From Caldilineaceae bacterium (lineage in GTDB: Bacteria; Chloroflexota; Anaerolineae; Caldilineales; Caldilineaceae), in the NCBI GenBank assembly GCA_028819675.1, contig JAPPKT010000495.1:1-10220 (forward strand): a DNA stretch of 10,220 nucleotides. The letters are read 5' to 3'. A program made the position numbers and the translations under genes. Below the pieces are notes generated by a model. The model saw only the letters and a program-made list of their open reading frames with translations, had not been told where the DNA came from and ran no database searches. Positions 1-5,935 of the stretch are shown here, one piece after another (position 1 is the stretch's first letter; the number at the start of each line of letters is the position of its first letter).

Positions 1-974
1 TAATCGCTGCCGAAGCGGAGGAGGTGCCCGTCGTAGGTGTCGCCATGGCGGAGACGCCGGTTCCTGAGGAGGAGACGACAGAAACGTCTGCCCAGACCGG
101 GAACCCGATAGTAACCGTCGGCGGCGACATGAACGTCCGGAGTGGACCGGGCGAGGAATATGACAGGATTGGGGGGGCCTTCGCCGGCGAGGCGTTCGCC
201 ATTACGGGCAAGAACGCGGATGGAGACTGGTGGCAGATTGACTTTGACGGTCAGGACGGTTGGCTCTATGCACCGTTTGTAACAGCTACCGATGCGGACA
301 ATGTTCCGGTCGTCGGCAGCTCCATGGAGGAGACACCGGCGCCAGCGACCGGAACCGAGACAGCGGAACGGGAAGCCGAAGGCCCGGTTGTTACCATTGG
401 CGGCGACATGAACATTCGCCAAGGGCCTGGCACTGACTTCGCCAGGATCGGCGGGGCATTTGAAGGTGAGGAGTACGGCATCACCGGCAAGAGTGCGGAC
501 GGCGAATGGTGGCAGATCGACTTTGACGGTGAAGCGGGCTGGGTATACGCGGCATTTGTGACTGCTACAAATGCGGGAGACGTGCCCACTGTCGAGGCTC
601 CTCGAGCGCAGACTCCGGTCGCCGCGCCGGGGCCGTCGGGAGCCGGGCAGGCGCCGGGCGTTGCTGTTGCGACGGTCGGCGAAGATGTGAATGTACGTAA
701 CGGACCGGGTACCGAATACGATCGTATCGGCGGCGCCACGGCCGGTGAGGCCTACACGATAACCGGCAAGAGTGCGGACGGAGAGTGGTGGCAGATCGAT
801 TTTGCAGGCCAGTCCGGATGGATATATGGCCCCCTGGTGACGGCGACAGATGCTGAAGACGTACCTGTTGTTACACCTACGACGGACGGCGTTCCGGCGG
901 AATCGAATCCGAGTACGGCGGTTGCCTTAGGTTCAGGCGGCTACGCGCTGGGCGTACAGTTCGAAGAAGAGTGA
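1..974 (+). CDS. Tandem bacterial SH3-domain (SH3b) repeat protein, 5' end outside window
   Basis: The reading frame is open from base 3 with no stop before the window edge, so this is the C-terminal part of a longer protein. A GTG at 24 could be read as a start, but it lies inside the conserved tail of a repeat and has no ribosome site. Three complete SH3b-type units follow. Each contains a VNVRxGPGxxYxRIG-like segment, an ITGKxADGxWWQIDF segment and a GW(L/V/I)Y turn, the usual marks of bacterial SH3 domains (SH3_3 type). Linkers of about 24 residues are rich in Thr, Pro, Glu and Ala. The last 33 residues form an acidic tail ending in EEE. SH3b domains generally bind cell-wall or extracellular ligands, so a secreted or surface protein is likely. 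No signal peptide can be seen because the N-terminus is missing. The TGA stop faces the next gene tail to tail, one base away. Confidence 0.88.
   Translation, partial: IAAEAEEVPVVGVAMAETPVPEEETTETSAQTGNPIVTVGGDMNVRSGPGEEYDRIGGAFAGEAFAITGKNADGDWWQIDFDGQDGWLYAPFVTATDADNVPVVGSSMEETPAPATGTETAEREAEGPVVTIGGDMNIRQGPGTDFARIGGAFEGEEYGITGKSADGEWWQIDFDGEAGWVYAAFVTATNAGDVPTVEAPRAQTPVAAPGPSGAGQAPGVAVATVGEDVNVRNGPGTEYDRIGGATAGEAYTITGKSADGEWWQIDFAGQSGWIYGPLVTATDAEDVPVVTPTTDGVPAESNPSTAVALGSGGYALGVQFEEE
108..872 (+). repeat. Three in-frame SH3b repeat units with 279-nt period
   Basis: Units of 69 codons lie at about 108-314, 387-593 and 666-872. The distance between equivalent residues is exactly 93 codons (279 nt) both times. 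The tail of a fourth, upstream unit (VPVV followed by a TP-containing linker) is visible at the window start, again 93 codons before its counterpart. The units are also similar at DNA level: units 2 and 3 share the run accggcaagagtgcggacgg. This points to tandem duplication and possible copy-number change by recombination. Confidence 0.85.
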
Positions 975-975
975 T

Positions 976-2541
976 CTACTGTCTGAAGTGAAGAGCCCGA
1001 CCCGGTAAGGGCTGCTCCAGCCCCTCTACCGGTGTCCCTTCGCGGATGATGGCAACTCCGTTGACGATTACGTCGCTGATTCCGCTCGAGAGTTGATGCG
1101 GCTGGTCGAAGGTGGCGTGATCCTGGATTGAATCCGGATCAAAGACGACCAGGTCGGCGTAGCGGCCTTGCTCCAACTTGCCCCTGTCTTTGAGTCCAAA
1201 GCGCGCCGCCGGTGCGCCGCTAAGCTTCCACACAGCGTCTTCCAAAGAAAACAGGCCCTTGCGCACGCACGGGCCCAAGAGCCGTGCGGCTGATCCGTAC
1301 TGGCGGGGATGGATTGCGGCGTCTTCATGGTAGACGCCGTCGGTGCCCATCATGTATTTTTCATGGGCGAGGAACGGGTCGACGAAACGGTCGTCACCCT
1401 GGAAGAAGACGAGGAGCGCGGCCATGTTTTCCTCGATGAGGAGATCACAGAGTGCGTCTACAGGAGACTTGCCCACTTCATCCACATATTCGGCGAGGGT
1501 CATTCCCTGGTAACTGCTATTCTCCTTACCTGGCAGCCAGGCTATTCTGATTGCGTCGAGATCGGACGCATAGATTTCGAGGCCGCGTTCGACCTGGGCG
1601 CGAATTGCGGGATCGCGCAGTTTGGGCAAGGCGGCCAGAGGGCCGTCGTGCCAGACTTCATAGGGCAGCAGGTAGCTGAGCGTCGTCGAACCGGGCAGAT
1701 AGGGGTATACGTCGAACGAGAAGTCGACCTCGTTGACGGCGACCTGATCCACGTAGGTGAGGATGGCTTCGGTATCGGCTTCGCTGGCGGCTTTGAGATG
1801 CGAAATATGCACAGGAACGCCGGCGCGCCGTCCTATCTCGATTGCTTCCTTCAGCGCAGCGAGTGTGCCTATTTTGTAGCGCATATGGGTGACGTAGGGA
1901 CCCTGGGATGCGGCCATGGGTAGGCAGGCGGCTGCCAGTTCGGCTGTGGAAGCGAAGCATTGGGCCGGGTAGTCCAGACCGGTGGACAGTCCGCAGGCTC
2001 CCTCGTCCATGCCCTGCTCGACCTGCATCTGAATCAGTTTCAACTGTAAATCGTCCGGCGGGGTTGGGCCCCAGCCGCAGACGAGGGTACGCACATTGGC
2101 GTATGGGATCTGGGTGATCACGTTCTGGACGTTGCGGCGGTCGAGGAGGGCCATGTAGTCGGCCAGTGTCTCCCAGCCGGTGTAGTCCTGCATGCGCAGG
2201 GCGTTGAGGCCGCGCATGTAGTAGATCCACTCGTGGGCCGTCTGGCGGCTGACGGGGGCGTAGGAGATGCCGTCGGCCATGATGAGCTCGGTGGAGAAGC
2301 CCTGGCTGGTCTTGCTTACCTGGTGTTCCTTTCTCAGGAACCAGCCATCGGAGTGATTGTGCAGGTCGACGAAGCCGGGCGCTACGATCCTGCCGGAGGC
2401 GTCGATAGTTTGGACAGCTTCGGCGCCGGCGAGGTCGCCGATGGCAGCGATCCGATCGCCCTGGATGCCGACATCTGCGCGGCGGCGGGGTGCGCGGTGA
2501 CCATCAATGACAGTTCCACCTACAATGACGAAGTCGTACAA
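976..2541 (-). CDS. D-aminoacylase / N-acyl-D-amino-acid deacylase family amidohydrolase
   Basis: A 521-residue metal-dependent amidohydrolase, close to the usual family length of about 480-540. Such enzymes remove the acyl group from N-acyl-D-amino acids or related amides in the cytoplasm. Visible features are the N-terminal beta-sandwich strand (VIVGGTVIDG), the metal motif PGFVDLHNHSD with H61 and H63, GLSTGLDYP near 184-192, metal-ligand candidates H219 (VTHM) and H248 (HISHLK), and the catalytic-Asp candidate D401 (MMGTDG). The C-terminal sandwich begins around GKLEQGRYADLVVFDP (454-469). The position that holds the bridging Cys in classical D-aminoacylases (NCG) reads ADG here, with D90. 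The start is TTG, chosen because a strong GGAGGA site lies 7 nt upstream and residue 1 leads directly into the first beta strand. It is the last gene of the minus-strand row, 49 nt after the nitrilase-type gene. The exact substrate is unknown. Confidence 0.88.
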   Translation of the reverse strand: MYDFVIVGGTVIDGHRAPRRRADVGIQGDRIAAIGDLAGAEAVQTIDASGRIVAPGFVDLHNHSDGWFLRKEHQVSKTSQGFSTELIMADGISYAPVSRQTAHEWIYYMRGLNALRMQDYTGWETLADYMALLDRRNVQNVITQIPYANVRTLVCGWGPTPPDDLQLKLIQMQVEQGMDEGACGLSTGLDYPAQCFASTAELAAACLPMAASQGPYVTHMRYKIGTLAALKEAIEIGRRAGVPVHISHLKAASEADTEAILTYVDQVAVNEVDFSFDVYPYLPGSTTLSYLLPYEVWHDGPLAALPKLRDPAIRAQVERGLEIYASDLDAIRIAWLPGKENSSYQGMTLAEYVDEVGKSPVDALCDLLIEENMAALLVFFQGDDRFVDPFLAHEKYMMGTDGVYHEDAAIHPRQYGSAARLLGPCVRKGLFSLEDAVWKLSGAPAARFGLKDRGKLEQGRYADLVVFDPDSIQDHATFDQPHQLSSGISDVIVNGVAIIREGTPVEGLEQPLPGRALHFRQ

Positions 2542-2548
2542 GAAAGTA

Positions 2549-2554
2549 TCCTCC
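2549..2554 (-). promoter_or_regulatory. Ribosome binding site deciding the TTG start
   Basis: GGAGGA on the minus strand, separated by 7 nt from the TTG at 2541. It is a near-perfect Shine-Dalgarno match and is the reason for accepting TTG as the start codon of the amidohydrolase. Confidence 0.75.
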
Positions 2555-2590
2555 GGTGAGCCCTGGTCGTCGGAGAGCTATCTGGGGTAA

Positions 2591-3430
2591 CTAGGCGCCG
2601 GCCAGCTGTTCCACTCTTTCCATTGTCCTCTGGTAGCGGCGCTCCATTTCGGGCGTTTGCGCGTCGAGATAGTCCTGCTCGGCCTGGCGGGCGGTTTCTT
2701 CACAGGGGGCGGCGGGGATTTCGACGACGGCGTGCGTGATCTGGTCGTTGCCCCACTGGTAGGCGCAGATTTCGCCTTTGCTGATGATCAGGTTCATGCC
2801 TACGTTGGCCTCGACGATGGGGACGCCATTCTCCCTTGCCCTGGCGAGAACGGCTTGATTCTGGTTTTTGGTCTTGCTGCCGTAGGAGGGGATGAGGATG
2901 ATGCGGGCGCCGTCGAGGACGAGGGCGCGTACGATGTCGGGGTTCCAGCGGTCGTTGCAGATGACAAAGCCGGCGCGGCCGATGGGCGTGTCGAAGGCGC
3001 GCAGCTTCTTTCCGATTCGATTGAAACTCCAAGAGGAATGGGTGCCTTCGGCCAGCTGGACCTTGTGATAGCGGCCGCAGATGTCGCCCTGCTGGTCGAG
3101 GAAGACGGCGCAGTTGAAGGCTTCGTCGCCGATGCGTTCGGCGAAACCGAAGGCGAGGCAGGTGTTGAGTGAGCGGGCCAGTTTCTGGAAACGGCGGATG
3201 TAGGGACCGTCGATCGGTTCGGCGGCATCGATCATGGCTTCGGCAGTGGCCCGGCCTTCGACGACTTCCATCACGACATAGCCTTCGAGCGCGCCCTCGG
3301 TGGTGAGGATCATGCGGGGGTTTTCCTGGGCGGCCTGAACGAACAGCTCCTCCATGCGGTCGGCGTTGGCGGCTTTGTCCCATTTGACGGGTCGATATGA
3401 GATGGCGGCAACTTCTACTTTTTCGTACAT
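2591..3430 (-). CDS. Carbon-nitrogen hydrolase (nitrilase superfamily)
   Basis: 279 residues, the normal size for a single-domain nitrilase-superfamily enzyme. These enzymes hydrolyse nitriles, amides or carbamoyl groups through a Glu-Lys-Cys triad. The triad is visible: E45 in TTEGALEGY, K123 in GRYHKVQLAEG, and C158 in GFVICNDRWNPD. E128, just after the lysine motif, fits the family's fourth conserved acid. C-terminal signature pieces follow in GVPIVEANVG and the ISKGEICA segment. No signal peptide or membrane segment is seen, so it should be cytoplasmic. The ATG start has an AGGA site 7 nt upstream. It lies 45 nt after the second propeller gene and 49 nt before the D-aminoacylase gene, consistent with one transcript. 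Two amide-cleaving enzymes side by side suggest a substrate with an amide or N-acyl group. The subfamily within the superfamily is not resolved. Confidence 0.88.
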   Translation of the reverse strand: MYEKVEVAAISYRPVKWDKAANADRMEELFVQAAQENPRMILTTEGALEGYVVMEVVEGRATAEAMIDAAEPIDGPYIRRFQKLARSLNTCLAFGFAERIGDEAFNCAVFLDQQGDICGRYHKVQLAEGTHSSWSFNRIGKKLRAFDTPIGRAGFVICNDRWNPDIVRALVLDGARIILIPSYGSKTKNQNQAVLARARENGVPIVEANVGMNLIISKGEICAYQWGNDQITHAVVEIPAAPCEETARQAEQDYLDAQTPEMERRYQRTMERVEQLAGA

Positions 3431-3475
3431 GTCACTTTCCTTCCGGACTCATCGTATTGCCGAGTCGGCTCAACC

Positions 3476-4933
3476 TTACACAGTCTTCATATAAGCGGAA
3501 TACAGCTTGATGTCTTCGGCGCGGATGCCCGAGAAGTTGAGGCGCAGACGAATGGGACCGTCGTCGTGTATCACAGTGTCGTGACCATGCCAGGTGACGG
3601 GCTGCGAGAAACCGGAAGCAGTGGGAGGGATGCAATCGGCGGCGCTGTAGCCGGGTACTGGCTCCAGCTGTTCGGTGATTATTTCGGCGGTCACATGGCA
3701 GTAGTCGCCGAGGCCGTCGATGTTGAGGGCGAGATGTGCGGGCCTGCCTTCGAGATCGATCGGTGCGGAGACGATGTGAGGGCCCTGTCCGGGGCGCATG
3801 CGTCCGGCAGGAAAGGGCTGGAAATAGCCGAGGCGATCGCGGGGCCAGCTGGCGACGCGAACGCCGTCGCTGCTCTGCTCGGGCCAAGGGGCGTACCAGA
3901 AGAGGGTCTCGTCCCCGATCTGTTCGAAACCCTGTCCCTGGATGAGGGCGGGATAGTTGACGAGAGTGTTGCCGTGGGGCAGCTCCTGCCAGCCGTCTTC
4001 GGCGGCGGAGACGATGGGGTAGTCGGGAACCGGCTCACGGTAGTGGAGGGCGTCGTTGCTGACGGCGAGGCCGAGGTCCATAGTGACGAGGCGGCGGTCG
4101 TTGGAGGGGTGGCCGTTCCACATGCCGTAGAAGCCGACGATGACGTTGCCGCGGTTCCAGAGGCTGGCGCCGAGGTGAATCTGTTCGCCGGTGCTGCTGC
4201 CGGCGACGGGGGACCGAGGTGTGATGTTTGAGCGGCGCATGCCCATGCAGGAGGCCTGGGACCAGTTTTCGAAGTCGTAGGAGATATGCGTAACGAGTTG
4301 ACGGACGCCGCCGGCGTGCGTGCCGCCCTGGCCACAGATATAGTAGCAGCCGTTGTGACGCGTTCCGCCTGCCATCTCCAGCCAGGAGCCGACTGGATTG
4401 TTCGGAGACTCTCGCCAGGACAGGCCGTCGGCGCTGAAGGCGGCGGCGAAGCTGTTGGCATACTTGCGCGATTGGAAGAGCATTTTGAAGCGGCGACCGG
4501 AGTCGGGATCGTCGGGGTCGTGGTAGACCACACAGCTTTGGACGTGGTGCGAACCCTGATTCAGGTCTACGAGGTTGTTGTCGCGGCTGCCTCTGTACTC
4601 GACCAGGCCGAGATTAGGTTTGTGCCAGTGGTAGCCGTCGGTGCTGGTGGCGAAGCAGACTCGTTCGAACCAGCCTGGATCGCGGCCCTGGCCGAGGTAC
4701 CACATCCAGAGCTCGTCGCCGACGCGGAGGACGGTGCCGTAGTAGACTACGCGCTCGCTGTCGGGGGCGTCTTCCTCACCCAGATCGACGACGATGCGGG
4801 TTCGGCCACAGGGCGTCATGTGGCCTTCGAGGTGGAGCTCGACGCCGCATTGGAGCGGGAGGCTGTGGTCGTCAAAGGGGAACAGGACGATCTCGTTCAG
4901 CAGTTGCCGGGGACCGCCGTTGTGAATGTGCAT
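3476..4933 (-). CDS. Glycosidase-like beta-propeller protein (GH32/GH43-like fold), smaller paralogue
   Basis: 485 residues. I recognise a family common in Planctomycetota and Chloroflexota that is usually annotated as hypothetical or GH32/GH43-like. Repeated blade motifs resemble S-x-D-G-x-x-W: ATSTDGYHWHKPNLGL (95-110), AFSADGLSWRESP (165-177) and AVSNDALHYREP (290-301), with strand segments such as ELWMWYLG (74-81) and ETLFWYAPWPE (342-352). A C-terminal beta-sandwich-like part begins near 385 and includes PGYSAADCIPP (427-437), PVTWHG (445-450) and IRLRLNF...KLYSAYM (461-482). The related protein at 5936-7483 has the same tail layout. No signal peptide is visible, so it may be cytoplasmic. 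The ATG start has AGGAG 6 nt upstream. Glycoside hydrolase or phosphorylase activity is an inference from fold; I cannot assign catalytic residues. Confidence 0.7.
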   Translation of the reverse strand: MHIHNGGPRQLLNEIVLFPFDDHSLPLQCGVELHLEGHMTPCGRTRIVVDLGEEDAPDSERVVYYGTVLRVGDELWMWYLGQGRDPGWFERVCFATSTDGYHWHKPNLGLVEYRGSRDNNLVDLNQGSHHVQSCVVYHDPDDPDSGRRFKMLFQSRKYANSFAAAFSADGLSWRESPNNPVGSWLEMAGGTRHNGCYYICGQGGTHAGGVRQLVTHISYDFENWSQASCMGMRRSNITPRSPVAGSSTGEQIHLGASLWNRGNVIVGFYGMWNGHPSNDRRLVTMDLGLAVSNDALHYREPVPDYPIVSAAEDGWQELPHGNTLVNYPALIQGQGFEQIGDETLFWYAPWPEQSSDGVRVASWPRDRLGYFQPFPAGRMRPGQGPHIVSAPIDLEGRPAHLALNIDGLGDYCHVTAEIITEQLEPVPGYSAADCIPPTASGFSQPVTWHGHDTVIHDDGPIRLRLNFSGIRAEDIKLYSAYMKTV

Positions 4934-4967
4934 CCAAGGCTCCTGAACAGAATCTTGGGGAATGGCA

Positions 4968-5002
4968 GGCAGTCGAAGGGTTAGCGGGCCTTCGACACTG
5001 CC
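4968..5002. other. Hairpin between oxygenase and second propeller gene
   Basis: The arms gtcgaagg (4972-4979) and ccttcgac (4989-4996) pair perfectly around a 9-nt loop. A further ggca/tgcc pairing (4968-4971 with 4999-5002) follows after a 2-nt bulge. It begins 6 nt downstream of the oxygenase stop codon and lies ahead of the ribosome site of the next gene. No T-run follows on the minus strand, so it is not a typical rho-independent terminator. It may stabilise or divide the transcript. Confidence 0.45.
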
Positions 5003-5008
5003 AGATGC

Positions 5009-5797
5009 TCAGACCATTTCAGGCTGCAGCGCGCCTTCTCCAAAGATAACGTTGAAAGTGTCCCCGTTTTCTGCCTTCGTCACTGCGTCCATGTAACAGG
5101 CGCTGAATGCCCGCCTGGGAATATCGGTGTTGTTGATATTGGAGCTGTGGGGCAGATGATTGTGAAGCAGGACGCTCTCGCCCGCTTCCATCTCCAGAAA
5201 GACTGTTTCGGCGTCGCGTGTCAGTTCCTCTGCCTGCTCGGGTGTCAGAAAGCCGGACCCGCTGGTCGGGTTTATCAGCGTGTGGTGGGCGCCGGGCACG
5301 ATCTCAACACAGCCGTTGGCGATGGTTGCGGGATCGAGGGCCGTCCAGATTGTGATCAGGGGGTCGCGATCGAGATATCTCCAGCGGTCCTGGTGCCAGA
5401 TGAGTGGTGTTCCCTCGCGGGCCGGCTTGTTCATGAACATGGCGCGGTAACAGGCTACGGTGGTCTCCTCTCCGTAGGCGCGCGCACAGATGTGGCGGAA
5501 GAGGGGCTTCTGCATGTAGGCGAGGAACAGGGGGTCGTATTCGAGGTCCTGGATCTTGCGGTAGCTGAGCGTTGCGCCTTTGTGGCCCTTTGTCTGAGGA
5601 CCTGGCTTCCCTGTGCCCGGTTCGCGGTCGAGCTGCATAGCGATCCGGTCATAGTCGAGCGGCGCCCGCCCCAGCATGATGTCATCCATACGCAACTGGA
5701 GAGCGTTCAGTTCCTCGTGGGTCAGTATTTTGCCCAGGCGCAAGAATCCTCGCGCTTCGAACTGTCGCCATTGTTCGTTTGAGAGTGTATCGGACAT
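5009..5797 (-). CDS. Phytanoyl-CoA dioxygenase (PhyH) family Fe(II)/2-oxoglutarate oxygenase
   Basis: 262 residues from the chosen ATG, a normal length for bacterial PhyH-family oxygenases, which hydroxylate small molecules using Fe(II), O2 and 2-oxoglutarate. The iron triad is visible: H135 and D137 in the HxD motif (LIWHQDRWRY) and H217 in NHLPHSSN. The 2-oxoglutarate-binding arginine is R228 or R229 in IPRRAFSACYMDA. The ITIWTALDPA...GCVEIVPGAHH stretch before the second half is the usual jelly-roll core. The frame extends four codons further to a TTG at 5809, but that TTG overlaps the GGAG ribosome site, which sits 6 nt before the ATG at 5797, so the ATG is preferred. The gene lies between two related propeller proteins, which suggests oxidation of a sugar-like or sugar-linked compound. 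The substrate is unknown. Confidence 0.88.
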   Translation of the reverse strand: MSDTLSNEQWRQFEARGFLRLGKILTHEELNALQLRMDDIMLGRAPLDYDRIAMQLDREPGTGKPGPQTKGHKGATLSYRKIQDLEYDPLFLAYMQKPLFRHICARAYGEETTVACYRAMFMNKPAREGTPLIWHQDRWRYLDRDPLITIWTALDPATIANGCVEIVPGAHHTLINPTSGSGFLTPEQAEELTRDAETVFLEMEAGESVLLHNHLPHSSNINNTDIPRRAFSACYMDAVTKAENGDTFNVIFGEGALQPEMV

Positions 5798-5803
5798 TCT
5801 GTT

Positions 5804-5807
5804 CTCC
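5804..5807 (-). promoter_or_regulatory. Ribosome binding site deciding the oxygenase start
   Basis: GGAG on the minus strand, 6 nt before the ATG at 5797. It overlaps the alternative upstream TTG codon and so argues against that start. Confidence 0.65.
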
Positions 5808-5816
5808 AATCTGTTC

Positions 5817-5841
5817 GAGCATCCGTCTGAACGGAATGCTC
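5817..5841. promoter_or_regulatory. Strong hairpin in the leader of the oxygenase gene
   Basis: gagcatccgt (5817-5826) pairs with acggaatgctc (5831-5841) around a ctga tetraloop: 10 base pairs with one bulged base. It lies 9 nt upstream of the GGAG site of the oxygenase gene on the minus strand. No T-run follows, so an operator palindrome, attenuating leader hairpin or mRNA-stability element is more likely than a terminator. The role is inference; the structure is directly visible. Confidence 0.5.
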
Positions 5842-5901
5842 AAGCTCTTCTACTTTAGAACGGGGTTCTGTGCGGTTCCGGCAAGCCCTTTTTTCTTCCA
5901 A

Positions 5902-5928
5902 GATTGGACTTATCAGTTGGTCCAAATC
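5902..5928. other. Hairpin just downstream of the larger propeller gene
   Basis: gattggac (5902-5909) pairs with gtccaaatc (5920-5928) in 8 base pairs with one bulged A and a 10-nt loop. It begins 7 nt after the stop codon of the 515-residue propeller gene. On the minus strand it is followed by an A-rich, not T-rich, tract, so it does not fit a rho-independent terminator. It could protect the 3' end or be chance. Confidence 0.35.
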
Positions 5929-5935
5929 GTTAGGC

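Noticed and set aside
24..26. GTG as the true start of the SH3 repeat gene
   Set aside because: The frame is open upstream to the window edge, and the GTG encodes the Val of the conserved VPVV tail of a preceding repeat unit. There is no separate ribosome site.
1004..1030. Small hairpin near the convergent stop codons as a terminator
   Set aside because: The stem is only about 5 bp plus a bulged extension, lies inside the amidohydrolase coding sequence, and no T-run follows on either strand.
1658..2230. Long open frame on the same strand inside the amidohydrolase gene
   Set aside because: Its protein is Arg/Pro/His-rich with no family motif. It is a GC-driven out-of-frame shadow of a gene with clear catalytic motifs.
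2700..3383. Long Arg-rich open frame overlapping the nitrilase-type gene
   Set aside because: It is low-complexity and lacks motifs, while the overlapping frame has the complete Glu-Lys-Cys triad.
3566..4231. Plus-strand open frame opposite the 485-residue propeller gene
   Set aside because: Gly/Ala/Val/Asp-rich antisense shadow typical of GC-rich DNA, with no recognisable domain or ribosome site.
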